This document shows, in pieces, positions 45,560 through 54,808 of a stretch of 64,000 bases of DNA (positions are counted from its first letter, which is position 1; each line of letters starts with the position of its first letter). A program made the translations under genes and the position numbers. Origin of the DNA: Streptomyces smyrnaeus (lineage in GTDB: Bacteria > Actinomycetota > Actinomycetes > Streptomycetales > Streptomycetaceae); contig NZ_JAFFZM010000005.1 in the NCBI RefSeq assembly GCF_017676345.1, positions 1 through 64,000 on the forward strand, in the 5' to 3' direction. Below the pieces are notes generated by a model, which ran no database searches, was not told the origin of the DNA, and saw only the letters and a list, made by a program, of their open reading frames with translations.

Positions 45560-47089
45560 GTGAGCGACGCGTCCCAGCCCCACGAACCCGAGCCCGACTC
45601 GCCCGATCCCTCCTCCTTCGAGGAGATCGTCGGTGCGGAGACCGACCGCGACCCCGATCTGGCGGTGATCGAGGCGGGCAGCCGCACCCTGCGCGCCCAG
45701 GCGGGGCCCCCGCAGCCGGAGGTGGTGCCGGCCAGGCCCGAGGACCCCGAGGTCGACCGGGCACTGCGCCAGGTCGAGGAGGAGCTTGCCACCCGCTGGG
45801 GCGAGACCAAGCTGGACCCCTCGGTGCAGCGCATCGCCGCGCTGGTGGACGTGCTGGGCGAGCCGCAGCGCTCCTACCCGTCCATCCACATCACCGGCAC
45901 CAACGGCAAGACCACCACGGCCCGCATGATCGAGGCGCTGCTCGGCGCCTTCGAGCTGCGCACCGGGCGCTACAGCTCGCCGCATGTGCAGTCGGTCACC
46001 GAACGCATCAGCATCGACGGCGCGCCGGTCTCCGCCGAGCGCTTCATCGAGACGTACCAGGACATCAAGCCGTACGTCGAGATGGTCGACGCGCAGCAGG
46101 AGTACCGGCTCTCCTTCTTCGAGGTGCTCACCGGTATGGCGTACGCCGCGTTCGCCGACGCGCCGGTGGACGTGGCCGTCGTCGAGGTCGGGATGGGCGG
46201 CACCTGGGACGCGACCAACGTCATCGACGCGGGCGTCGCCGTCATCACCCCCATCTCCCTCGACCACACCGACCGGCTCGGCGACACGCCCGAGCGGATC
46301 GCGGTGGAGAAGGCCGGGATCGTCAAGCCCGACGCCACCGTGGTGCTGGCCCAGCAGCCGGTGGAAGCCGCGTCCGTGGTGCTGAAGAAGGCCGTGGAGG
46401 TGGACGCCACCGTCGCCCGTGAGGGCATGGAGTTCGGCGTCGTGGACCGGCAGCTGGCCGTCGGCGGACAGCAGCTCACCCTGCGGGGGCTGGGTGGCGA
46501 GTACCCGGACATCTTCCTGCCCCTGCACGGCGCGCACATGGCGCACAACGCCTGTGTGGCGCTCGCCGCCGTCGAGGCGTTCTTCGGTATCGGCCAGCAG
46601 CAGGCCCGCACCCTGGACATCGAGGTGGTGCGTCAGGCGTTCGCCTCGGTCTCCTCGCCGGGCCGGCTGGAGCTGGTGCGCACCAGCCCGTCGGTGCTGC
46701 TGGACGCGGCGCACAACCCGGGCGGGGCGCAGGCCACGGCACAGGCCGTCAGCGAGGCGTTCGACTTCAGCCGGCTCGTCGGCGTGGTCGGGGCCAGCGC
46801 GGGCAAGGACGTGCGCGGGTTGCTGGAGGCGTTCGAGCCGATCTTCGCCGAGGTCGTCGTCACCCGGAACTCCAGCCACCGCGCGATGGACGTGGACGAA
46901 CTGGCCGCCGTCGCCGTCGAGGTCTTCGGTGACGAGCGGGTGCAGGTCGAGCCGCGGTTGGACGCGGCGCTGGAGGAGGCCGTCACCCTCGCCGAGGAGG
47001 AGGGCGAGTACGCGGGGGCCGGGGTGCTGGTCACCGGCTCGGTCATCACTGTCGGCGAGGCCCGGCTGCTGCTGGGAGGGAGGCACTAG
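45560..47089 (+). CDS. folC: folylpolyglutamate synthase / dihydrofolate synthase
   Basis: Adds glutamate to dihydropteroate and folates. 509 aa. ATP loop GTNGKTTT (113-120), omega-loop SSPHVQSVTERI and the LDAAHNPGG motif are present. The first 65 residues are an acidic, Pro/Glu/Asp-rich extension absent from shorter FolC proteins. The start is GTG 45560 with a TAGACT hexamer 7 bases upstream, so leaderless. The next gene begins directly after its stop. Confidence 0.96.
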   Translation: MSDASQPHEPEPDSPDPSSFEEIVGAETDRDPDLAVIEAGSRTLRAQAGPPQPEVVPARPEDPEVDRALRQVEEELATRWGETKLDPSVQRIAALVDVLGEPQRSYPSIHITGTNGKTTTARMIEALLGAFELRTGRYSSPHVQSVTERISIDGAPVSAERFIETYQDIKPYVEMVDAQQEYRLSFFEVLTGMAYAAFADAPVDVAVVEVGMGGTWDATNVIDAGVAVITPISLDHTDRLGDTPERIAVEKAGIVKPDATVVLAQQPVEAASVVLKKAVEVDATVAREGMEFGVVDRQLAVGGQQLTLRGLGGEYPDIFLPLHGAHMAHNACVALAAVEAFFGIGQQQARTLDIEVVRQAFASVSSPGRLELVRTSPSVLLDAAHNPGGAQATAQAVSEAFDFSRLVGVVGASAGKDVRGLLEAFEPIFAEVVVTRNSSHRAMDVDELAAVAVEVFGDERVQVEPRLDAALEEAVTLAEEEGEYAGAGVLVTGSVITVGEARLLLGGRH

Positions 47090-47452
47090 ATGCGAACGCT
47101 GTGTGCGTCCACACTGATCGGTGAGTTCTTCGTGATCGGTTTCGCCGGATTGGTCGCGATGCAAACGAGTGACCTTTCGGCGGCGACCGTCTGGACGGTC
47201 AGCGGAATCGCCATGGCGCTGTGCGTACTGCTGTGCGGCTTCATCACCCGACCGGGTGGCGTCCAGCTCGGCTGGGCGCTGCAGATCGGGCTGATCGCCA
47301 GTGGATTCGTGGTCCCGGCGATGTTCTTCCTCGGCGCCTGTTTCGCGGGGCTGTGGTGGGCCTCGGTGCACTTCGGCAAGAAGGTCGACGAGGCGAAGGC
47401 GCGCTTCGCGGCCGAAACCGGACCCGCGGCCGAGGCCGAACCGACGGCCTGA
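47090..47452 (+). CDS. DUF4233 membrane protein
   Basis: A 120-aa protein with about four hydrophobic helices (5-27, 33-51, 60-80, 80-93) and a charged tail. The DUF4233 family regularly follows folC in actinobacteria; function unknown. The ATG is immediately adjacent to the folC TAG, indicating translational coupling. Confidence 0.9.
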   Translation: MRTLCASTLIGEFFVIGFAGLVAMQTSDLSAATVWTVSGIAMALCVLLCGFITRPGGVQLGWALQIGLIASGFVVPAMFFLGACFAGLWWASVHFGKKVDEAKARFAAETGPAAEAEPTA

Positions 47453-47593
47453 GGCCGAAGGCGCGGCAGGGGGCGTGAAAAGGGGCGCGAGGTGCGGCGC
47501 CAAGCGGCGGAAAAGTGATCCCCGCCGTCAGTACGGCCGCAGGCCGCAGGTAGCCTCTGCTCACCGTATGACCGCAGCCAAGGAGCCGCACAC

Positions 47594-48007
47594 ATGAGCC
47601 AGCGCACCCTCGTCCTCCTCAAGCCCGACGCGGTCCGCCGTGGCCTGGTAGGCGAGATCATCGGCCGTATCGAGCGCAAGGCGGGCTGGTCCATCGCGGC
47701 CATGGAGCTGCGCACGCTGGATCGCGCCACGCTGGAGCAGCACTACGCGGAGCACGAGGGCCGGCCCTTCTACGAGCCGCTGATGGAGTTCATGGCCTCG
47801 GGGCCGTCCGTCGTGATGGTCGTCGAGGGCGAACGGGTGATCGAAGGAATCCGCGCGCTGGCGGGTCCGACCGACCCGATCGCGGCCGCTCCCGGCTCGG
47901 TGCGCGGCGATTTCGGGACCATCGTGCGGGAGAACCTGATTCACGCCTCGGACTCGGAGGAGTCCGCCGAGCGGGAGATGAAGATTTTCTTCCCCGCTTT
48001 TTCCTGA
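47594..48007 (+). CDS. ndk: nucleoside diphosphate kinase
   Basis: Transfers the terminal phosphate between nucleoside triphosphates and diphosphates. 137 aa, standard length. H117 in NLIHASDS is the phosphorylated residue; the Kpn-loop and KPDAVRRG motif are present. The ATG at 47594 follows AAGGAG at normal spacing. It has its own leader after DUF4233. Confidence 0.97.
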   Translation: MSQRTLVLLKPDAVRRGLVGEIIGRIERKAGWSIAAMELRTLDRATLEQHYAEHEGRPFYEPLMEFMASGPSVVMVVEGERVIEGIRALAGPTDPIAAAPGSVRGDFGTIVRENLIHASDSEESAEREMKIFFPAFS

Positions 48008-48253
48008 GCCCGACCTCGCCCGACGCCGGATCGACCGCCCGAGGCGGAATGGATCGGGGCTCGGCTCCGACACGACGTCACCATTACGGTGGCCGTTCGG
48101 ACTTCCGCCGACAATGGCGGAGGAACCGTCTCCACGTGTTCGAGCAAGCGCGTCTACGATGGAAGCCTCGCGCTTAGAGCATGCCAGCGCGGTAGTCCAC
48201 CTCCTTCCGTAGCCGCACACCACATCGCCCCACTTGGAAGGCCAGACGCATCC

Positions 48254-49285
48254 ATGGGAACCAACATGTCGTTCATCGGCCGTGATATGGCTGTCGACCT
48301 CGGGACCGCCAACACGCTGGTGTACGTCAGGGGTCGCGGGATCGTCCTCAACGAGCCGTCCGTCGTCGCGATCAACACCAACACAGGCGGAATCCTGGCG
48401 GTCGGCGCCGAGGCGAAGAAAATGATCGGCCGCACCCCTGGCAACATCGTGGCCGTAAGGCCCCTGAAGGACGGCGTCATCGCCGACTTCGAGATCACCG
48501 AGCGGATGCTCCGCTACTTCATCCTGAAGATCCACAAGCGGCGCTATCTCGCCCGGCCCCGCGTGGTGGTGTGTGTGCCCTCCGGTATCACCGGAGTCGA
48601 GCGCCGCGCCGTCATCGAGGCGTCCACCCAGGCGGGTGCCCGTCAGGTGCACATCATCGAGGAGCCGATGGCCGCGGCGATCGGCTCGGGACTGCCGGTC
48701 CACGAGGCCACCGGCAACATGGTGGTGGACATCGGCGGCGGCACCACCGAGGTCGCCGTGATCTCGCTGGGCGGCATCGTCACCGCGCAGTCGATCCGGG
48801 TGGCGGGCGACGAGCTCGACAACGCGATCATCCAGCACATCAAGAAGGAGTACAGCCTCCTGCTCGGCGAGCGCACCGCCGAGAGCATCAAGATCACCAT
48901 CGGTTCGGCGCACGACCTCGACAAGGACGAGCACACCGAGATCCGCGGCCGTGACCTGGTCAGCGGGCTACCCAAGACGGTGGTGATCTCCGCGGGCGAG
49001 GTCCGCAAGGCCATCGAGGAGCCGGTCAACGCGATCGTCGACGCGGTCAAGACCACCCTCGACAAGTGCCCGCCGGAGCTGTCCGGCGATGTGATGGACC
49101 GCGGCATCGTGCTCACCGGTGGTGGCGCCCTGCTGCGCGGCCTGGACGAGCGGCTGCGCCGCGAGACGGGTATGCCCATCCACATCGCCGAGGACCCGCT
49201 GGACTCGGTCGCGCTGGGCTCCGGCAAGTGCGTGGAGGAGTTCGAGGCGCTCCAGCAGGTGCTCGACGCCCAGCCGCGCCGTTGA
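48254..49285 (+). CDS. mreB: MreB actin-like cytoskeletal protein
   Basis: Actin-fold ATPase. In Streptomyces it acts mainly in spore-wall thickening rather than vegetative elongation. 343 aa. The nucleotide motifs are [21 protein letters not shown] and [10 protein letters not shown]. The start at ATG 48254 ([17 protein letters not shown]) follows GGAAGG; an internal ATG at 48266 is an alternative. It begins the mreB-mreC-mreD-mrdA-rodA cluster. Confidence 0.97.
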   Translation: MGTNMSFIGRDMAVDLGTANTLVYVRGRGIVLNEPSVVAINTNTGGILAVGAEAKKMIGRTPGNIVAVRPLKDGVIADFEITERMLRYFILKIHKRRYLARPRVVVCVPSGITGVERRAVIEASTQAGARQVHIIEEPMAAAIGSGLPVHEATGNMVVDIGGGTTEVAVISLGGIVTAQSIRVAGDELDNAIIQHIKKEYSLLLGERTAESIKITIGSAHDLDKDEHTEIRGRDLVSGLPKTVVISAGEVRKAIEEPVNAIVDAVKTTLDKCPPELSGDVMDRGIVLTGGGALLRGLDERLRRETGMPIHIAEDPLDSVALGSGKCVEEFEALQQVLDAQPRR

Positions 49286-49344
49286 GCGCCACGGGCATCT
49301 GTTCGCAATAACTGACCGTTCAGCGGCGGGTCGTTCGAACGCAG

Positions 49345-49380
49345 TGGCGGCCCCCGCCAATGCACCCCGCGAACGCGGGG
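49345..49380 (+). promoter_or_regulatory. two tandem hairpins between mreB and mreC
   Basis: TGGCGG/CCGCCA (49345-49350, 49354-49359) and CCCCGCG/CGCGGGG (49365-49371, 49374-49380) are both perfect. They could lower mreCD expression relative to mreB by partial termination or RNA processing. Confidence 0.6.
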
Positions 49381-49410
49381 CTGCCCCAGAGAAAGGCACG
49401 GCCGCCGCAC

Positions 49411-50346
49411 GTGAGGGACACCCGAGAAAGCCGGCTGCTGCTCGTCCTGCTGATCGCCGTCGCGTTCGCACTGATCACGGTGGATCTCAGAGGGGGCGAG
49501 CAGTCTCCGCTCGACGGAGCGCGGCGGTCGGCCGCCTCCGTCTTTGGCCCGGTAGAGAACGGCATGGCCACGGCGGTCGACCCGGTCGGCAACGCCATTG
49601 CCGCCGTCCGTGACTCGGGTGCCCGCCACGACAGACTCAGCCGTCTGGAGCAGGAGAACGCGGCGCTGCGGCAGAAGCTCGGCTCCAGCGACCGCAACCG
49701 CTCCCGGGCCAACGAGCTCGACAAGCTCCTCAAGACCGCCGGCGCGGGCGGCTACGGCGTCAAGGGCGCCCAGGTCATCGCGATCGGCGCGGCCCAGGGC
49801 TTCTCCTGGACCGTCACCATCGACGCCGGCCGGGAGGACGGGCTGCGCCGCGACATGACCGTCCTCAACGGCGACGGGCTGGTCGGCCGCCTCACCACCG
49901 TCGGCCCCAGCACCTCCACGGTGCTGCTCGCCAACGACCCCGACTTCACCGTCGGTACCCGGATGGAGAAGAGCAACGAGCTGGGCTTCGCCACCGGGCG
50001 CGGCGGCAACGCGCTCAACGTCCAGCTGCTCAACGGCAAGGCCAAGGTCAAGAAGGGCGACCGGCTGGTCACCTTCGGCTCCAGCAACGACAAGCCGTTC
50101 GTACCGGGCGTCCCGGTGGGCGAGGTCACCAAGGTCAACCGGAACAAGGGCGACCTCACCCGGACGGTCCGGGTGCGGCCCTACGTCGGCTTCACCCGGC
50201 TCGACGTGGTCGGCGTCGTCGTCAAACCGCCGCGCAAGGACCCGCGCGACAAGGTTCTCGAAACCAAGAACCCGCCCAAACCCAAGCCCGCCCCCACGGT
50301 GACCGTGACCAAGACGCCCAGCGGTACGCCCTCGCCCAGGAGCTGA
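49411..50346 (+). CDS. mreC: MreC cell-shape protein
   Basis: Bitopic membrane protein (311 aa) linking MreB to wall synthesis. The single helix is at about 8-26 (LLLVLLIAVAFALITV), then a coiled coil (about 68-100; RLSRLEQENAALRQKL) and the beta-rich MreC domain. The C-terminus is Pro/Lys/Thr-rich with KPKPAPTVTVTKTPSGTPSP. I used the GTG at 49411, which puts the start just before the helix; no strong ribosome site was seen. Confidence 0.93.
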   Translation: MRDTRESRLLLVLLIAVAFALITVDLRGGEQSPLDGARRSAASVFGPVENGMATAVDPVGNAIAAVRDSGARHDRLSRLEQENAALRQKLGSSDRNRSRANELDKLLKTAGAGGYGVKGAQVIAIGAAQGFSWTVTIDAGREDGLRRDMTVLNGDGLVGRLTTVGPSTSTVLLANDPDFTVGTRMEKSNELGFATGRGGNALNVQLLNGKAKVKKGDRLVTFGSSNDKPFVPGVPVGEVTKVNRNKGDLTRTVRVRPYVGFTRLDVVGVVVKPPRKDPRDKVLETKNPPKPKPAPTVTVTKTPSGTPSPRS

Positions 50347-50351
50347 TCCCC

Positions 50352-51074
50352 GTGCACCTCAACCGGATGCTGCTCTCGGCCGCTCTCGTGGTCGTCGCCC
50401 TGATGCTCCAGGTCACCGTTTTGGCCAGACTCCAACTCCCCGGGGCCGTACCGGACCTGCTGCTGCTGGTCGTACTCGCCCTCGCTCTGGTGTACGGCCA
50501 CACCGCGGGTGCGCTCGTCGGTTTCTGCGCCGGGCTGCTGGCCGACATCGCCCCGCCCGCCGACCACGCCGTCGGCCGCTACGCGCTGGTGCTCTGCCTG
50601 ATCGGCTACGCCGCCGGGCTGACCAAGCCCGAGGCAGGCCAGCACCGCTCGGCCACCGTGCCCATGCTGGTGGTCGCCTCCGCCGCCATCGGCTCCACAC
50701 TGCTGTACGCGGGCGTCGGTGCGCTGGTCGGGGACACCGTGGCCCGCCAGGTCGGGCTCAGCGGGCTGCTGATCACCGCCACCATCTACGACCTGCTGCT
50801 GGCGCCGTTCGTGGTGCCGCTGATCATGTCGCTGGCGCGGCGCGGCGAGAAGGACCCGATCGGGGCCGAACCCGGCGGCGGCAGCGCGGACGGCGGTATG
50901 CGCGCCTACGGGTGGCTCACCTCGGGCGCCGGCTTCAGCGCCTCGGCCGGCGGCAGCCTGCTCAGCAAGGGCGGCAAGGGCGTCAAGGCCGGGAAGCGCA
51001 CCTCGCGCAACAAGACGGTGAGCCTGGGCGGACGCAGCAAGGCGGGCAAGATCAAGGGGGTCAAGCGGCTGTGA
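50352..51074 (+). CDS. mreD: MreD cell-shape protein
   Basis: A 240-aa membrane protein with about five helices, partner of MreC. The GTG start at 50352 lies 5 bases after the mreC stop. Beyond the last helix it carries a long cytoplasmic tail (about 165-240) rich in Gly, Ser and Lys and ending in basic KAGKRTSRNK / KAGKIKGVKRL segments, longer than in rod-shaped bacteria. Confidence 0.93.
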   Translation: MHLNRMLLSAALVVVALMLQVTVLARLQLPGAVPDLLLLVVLALALVYGHTAGALVGFCAGLLADIAPPADHAVGRYALVLCLIGYAAGLTKPEAGQHRSATVPMLVVASAAIGSTLLYAGVGALVGDTVARQVGLSGLLITATIYDLLLAPFVVPLIMSLARRGEKDPIGAEPGGGSADGGMRAYGWLTSGAGFSASAGGSLLSKGGKGVKAGKRTSRNKTVSLGGRSKAGKIKGVKRL

Positions 51075-51085
51075 CCAATGCCCAC

Positions 51086-51118
51086 CCTCCCCCAGCCTCC
51101 GGCCGGGGGTGCCCCCAG
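51086..51118. repeat. short GC hairpin element between mreD and mrdA
   Basis: CCCCC-A-GCC-TCC-GGC-C-GGGGG followed by TGCCCCC. It is the same design as the copies in malQ and pepN, with compensatory stem changes. Confidence 0.75.
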
Positions 51119-51153
51119 CCCGACCACCGCCCCACAAGGAGGCGCTACGCGCC

Positions 51154-53463
51154 GTGACCAATATTCCCGAGACCGGCCGTTCCTCCCGCGTCACCATCCG
51201 GTTGGTCGTCATCCAGATCCTGGTGGTGTCGCTGCTGCTGACCCTCGGTGGCCGGCTGTGGTACATGCAGATCCGCAACGGTGACGAATACCAGAAGGAG
51301 GCCAAGGGCAACCACGTCCAGCAGGTGGTCCAGCCCGCGACGCGCGGCGCCATCCTGGACGCGCGCGGTGTGCCGATCGCCGACAACGAGACCCGGCTGG
51401 TGGTCTCCGCCTCCCGCACCGAGCTGATGAAGCAGGACGACGACGGCAAGGCCGTCCTCGAACGGCTCGCCAAGGTCCTGGACATGTCGCCCAAGACCGT
51501 CAAGGAGAAGGTCCGTCTCTGCGACGCGGACACCTCGCAGCCGTGCTGGAACGGGTCGCCCTACCAGCCGATCCCGGTCACCGACGACGCCAAGCCGCAG
51601 CAGGCGCTGCAGATCCGGGAGCGTTCGGAGGACTTTCCCGGGATCACCGCCGAGCCGGAGGCCGTCCGCCGCTATCCGGCACCGTACGGGGCCGACACCT
51701 CGCAGGCGCTCGGCTACCTCTCGCCCGTCACCGACGAGGAGATCGAGAAGGCCAAGGACACCGACTCGCCCTTCCTCCCCTCCGACGAGATCGGCCGCAA
51801 CGGCCTGGAGCGGGCCTACGACAGCGAGCTGCGTGGCTCCTCGGGCGTCACCCGCTACGAGGTGGACAACCTCGGGCGGGTCATGGGCGAGGCCGAGAGC
51901 GACAAGGCGCGACCCGGCTCCAACCTGGTCACCTCGATCGACTCGCGGGTCCAGGCCGTGGCCGAGAAGCAGCTCGACCAGGCGATGAAGAACGCCCGCA
52001 AGGAGTTCGACAAGAACACCGGCCGCAACTACAAGGCGGACGCCGGTGCCGTCGTGGTGATGGAGAACAAGACAGGCCGTGTCGTGTCCATGGCCTCCAA
52101 CCCCGAGTACGATCCCAACGCCTGGGTCGGCGGCATCTCCGGCAAGGAGTACGCCAAGCTCACCGGGAAGAAGTCCAACTACCCGCTGCTCAACCGCGCC
52201 ATCCAGGGCCTGGCGGCGCCGGGCTCCATCTTCAAGGTCATCTCCACCACCGCCGCGGTCAAGGCCGGCTACCCGTTCAACGGCAAGTACAACTGCTCCT
52301 CGGACTTCGAGGTGGGCGGCCAGGTCTTCAAGAACTACGAGTCCAAGGGCTACGGCAACATCGACCTCGGCCGCGCCCTGGAGGTCTCCTGCGACACCGT
52401 CTTCTACCGCCTCGCCTACAAGGAGTGGAAGAAGGACGGCGGGAACCTGCCCAAGAAGGGCGCCAAGGACTGGTTCTACAAGACCGCGCACCAGTTCGGT
52501 CTCGGCAAGAAGACCGGGATCGACATCCCCAACGAGGTCAAGGGCCGGGTCCCGGACCGGGAGTGGAAGAAGAACTACTGGGAGGCCAACAAGGACGCCT
52601 GGTGCAAGCAGGCCGACAACGCCAAGGGCACGCCCAGCTACGCCGAGAAGATCGCCAAGGAGAACTGCGTCTCCGGTATGAAGATGCGCGCCGGTGACAG
52701 CGTGAACTACTCCATCGGGCAGGGCGACACCCTCGTCACCCCGATCCAGATGGCCACCATCTACGCGGCGCTCGGCAACGGCGGCACCATGTACGACCCC
52801 ACCCTCGGCAAGGCCGTCGTCAGTGCCGACGGCAAGTCCGTCAAGGAGATCAAGCCGAACCCCCACGGCAAGCTGCCGCTGGGAGACAAGACGCTCCGCC
52901 AGATGGACAAGGCCCTCCAGGGGGTGGCCACCCGGGGTTCGGCCGCCTGGCGGTTCGGCGAGGCGGGCTGGCCGCAGGACAAGATCAAGCTGCGCGCCAA
53001 GACCGGTACCGCCGAGGTGGCGGGCAAGCAGACCACCTCCTGGCTGGCCACCTACACCGACGACTTCACCATCGTGATGACCATCTCCCAGGGTGGTACC
53101 GGCTCCGGCGCCTCCGGACCCGCCGTGCGCAACATCTACGACGCCATGTACGGCGTCGGGAAGGACGGCAGCATCGACAAGAGCAAGGCGCTGCTGCCCA
53201 AGCCCGAGACCGATCTGCCGAAGATCGACAAGGACGGCACCATCGTCGCCGAGCGCGACAAGCGGCCCGCCGACAAGAAGTCCGCGAGCCCGTCCGCCTC
53301 GCCCACCGACCGCAGCCCCACCGCCTCACCCCCGGGGGAGACGCCGCGGGCCCGCGGCGAGGCCGCGGTCGCGCGCAACGAGGGCGAGCAGCAGCAGCGC
53401 CGCAGAGACGGGGCCCGGCAGGTCAGCGACGCCCGTGCACTGGCCGGAGGTGAGCGCCCATGA
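51154..53463 (+). CDS. mrdA: penicillin-binding protein 2, class B transpeptidase
   Basis: Cross-links peptidoglycan; partner of RodA. 769 aa with a membrane helix at about 15-33, a dimerisation domain and the transpeptidase domain. Active-site S358 is in PGSIFK (SxxK), the second motif is SCD (EVSCDTVFY) and KTG is at 616-618. The tail beyond 700 is hydrophilic (Pro/Ser/Arg). The GTG at 51154 has AAGGAGG upstream; the frame upstream of it crosses the hairpin element. Confidence 0.96.
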   Translation: MTNIPETGRSSRVTIRLVVIQILVVSLLLTLGGRLWYMQIRNGDEYQKEAKGNHVQQVVQPATRGAILDARGVPIADNETRLVVSASRTELMKQDDDGKAVLERLAKVLDMSPKTVKEKVRLCDADTSQPCWNGSPYQPIPVTDDAKPQQALQIRERSEDFPGITAEPEAVRRYPAPYGADTSQALGYLSPVTDEEIEKAKDTDSPFLPSDEIGRNGLERAYDSELRGSSGVTRYEVDNLGRVMGEAESDKARPGSNLVTSIDSRVQAVAEKQLDQAMKNARKEFDKNTGRNYKADAGAVVVMENKTGRVVSMASNPEYDPNAWVGGISGKEYAKLTGKKSNYPLLNRAIQGLAAPGSIFKVISTTAAVKAGYPFNGKYNCSSDFEVGGQVFKNYESKGYGNIDLGRALEVSCDTVFYRLAYKEWKKDGGNLPKKGAKDWFYKTAHQFGLGKKTGIDIPNEVKGRVPDREWKKNYWEANKDAWCKQADNAKGTPSYAEKIAKENCVSGMKMRAGDSVNYSIGQGDTLVTPIQMATIYAALGNGGTMYDPTLGKAVVSADGKSVKEIKPNPHGKLPLGDKTLRQMDKALQGVATRGSAAWRFGEAGWPQDKIKLRAKTGTAEVAGKQTTSWLATYTDDFTIVMTISQGGTGSGASGPAVRNIYDAMYGVGKDGSIDKSKALLPKPETDLPKIDKDGTIVAERDKRPADKKSASPSASPTDRSPTASPPGETPRARGEAAVARNEGEQQQRRRDGARQVSDARALAGGERP

Positions 53464-54659
53464 GCGCTAGGACGTTCGCCCTCGGCGGTTACGGCCCACG
53501 CCGCCGCTCGGCCTGGGACCGGTTGACCGCACGTGACTCGATCGTGTGGCGGATGGACTGGATGATCCTGCTGTCCGGGGTCGCGCTCGCGGTCATCGGC
53601 TCGCTCCTGGTCTACTCCGCCACCCGCAACCGCACCGAGCTCAACCAGGGCGACCCGCAGTACTTCCTGGTGCGGCACGTCATCAGCCTGGGTATCGGTA
53701 TCGCGCTGATGATCGGCACCGTCTGGCTGGGCCACCGCAGACTGCGCAGCGTCGTACCGGTGCTCTACGGCATCACCGTGCTGCTCGCCGTCTGCGTCCT
53801 CACCCCGCTCGGCGCCACGATCAACGGCTCGCGGGCCTGGCTGAACCTGGGCGGCGGCTTCACGGTCCAGCCCGCGGAGTTCATCAAGATCACGGTGATC
53901 CTCGGCATGGCGATGCTGCTCGCCGCCAAGGTCGACGCCGGCGACCGGGAGCACCCCGACCACCGCACCGTGCTGCACGCGCTCGCCATGGCGGCGCTGC
54001 CGATCGCGATCATCCTGATGATGCCCGACCTCGGCTCCGTGATGGTGCTGGTCATCATCGTGCTGGCCGTGCTGCTCGCCTCCGGCGCCTCCAACCGCTG
54101 GATCATCGGGCTGTGCCTGGCGGGTGCCGGGGGAGCGGTGCTGGTGTGGACGCTGGGGCTGCTGGACGAGTACCAGATCAACCGGTTCGCCGCCTTCGCC
54201 AACCCGGCGCTCGACCCCGCCGGCGTCGGCTACAACACCAACCAGGCCCGTATCGCCATCGGCTCCGGCGGCCTCACCGGCAAGGGCCTCTTCGAGGGCA
54301 CCCAGACGACCGGCCAGTTCGTCCCCGAGCAGCAGACCGACTTCGTCTTCACGGTCGCCGGCGAGGAACTGGGCTTCGTGGGCGGCGGGCTGATCCTCGT
54401 CCTGCTCGGCATCCTGATCTGGCGGGCCTGCCGGATCGCCCGCGAGTCGACCGAGCTGTACAGCACCATCGTCGCGGCCGGGGTGATCGCCTGGTTCGCC
54501 TTCCAGGCGTTCGAGAACATCGGGATGACGCTCGGCATCATGCCGGTGGCCGGTCTGCCGCTGCCCTTCGTCTCCTACGGCGGCACCTCGATGTTCGCGG
54601 TGTGGATCGCGGTGGGGCTGCTGCAGTCGATCCGGACGCAGCGGCCGATAGCGGCATAA
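53460..54659 (+). CDS. rodA: RodA/FtsW/SpoVE-family glycosyltransferase
   Basis: SEDS peptidoglycan polymerase, 399 aa, about ten helices. Known in S. coelicolor as sfr. It contains the family's conserved loop with NGSRAWLNLGG, QPAEFIKI and the FVPEQQTDFVFTVAGEELGF signature. The ATG overlaps the mrdA stop by 4 bases, so PBP2 and RodA are translated together, as expected for a working polymerase-transpeptidase pair. It lacks nothing conserved that I can see. Confidence 0.97.
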   Translation: MSARTFALGGYGPRRRSAWDRLTARDSIVWRMDWMILLSGVALAVIGSLLVYSATRNRTELNQGDPQYFLVRHVISLGIGIALMIGTVWLGHRRLRSVVPVLYGITVLLAVCVLTPLGATINGSRAWLNLGGGFTVQPAEFIKITVILGMAMLLAAKVDAGDREHPDHRTVLHALAMAALPIAIILMMPDLGSVMVLVIIVLAVLLASGASNRWIIGLCLAGAGGAVLVWTLGLLDEYQINRFAAFANPALDPAGVGYNTNQARIAIGSGGLTGKGLFEGTQTTGQFVPEQQTDFVFTVAGEELGFVGGGLILVLLGILIWRACRIARESTELYSTIVAAGVIAWFAFQAFENIGMTLGIMPVAGLPLPFVSYGGTSMFAVWIAVGLLQSIRTQRPIAA

Positions 54660-54761
54660 GTCCTCGTCTGCCGGGGTCGGGGGGGCCGGTGCGCGGCCCC
54701 CGGCCCCGGCAGCCGACAGGGCGGGCGTGACCAACCGTTACTCTGGACGACTGGCCCTGTC

Positions 54762-54792
54762 CCCCTCCCCGGCTCCGGCCGGGGGCACCCGC
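54762..54792. repeat. short GC hairpin element before the radical SAM gene
   Basis: CCCCGGC-TCCG-GCCGGGG followed by GCACCC. It is the most divergent copy and lies in the leader between rodA and the radical SAM gene. Confidence 0.6.
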
Positions 54793-54808
54793 AGAAAGCG
54801 CGCCCCAC

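Noticed and set aside
42676..45834. Minus-strand open frame of 1052 codons
   Set aside because: It mirrors valS, which has HLGH and KMSKS motifs; the mirror protein is His/Asp/Gln-rich without any recognisable domain.
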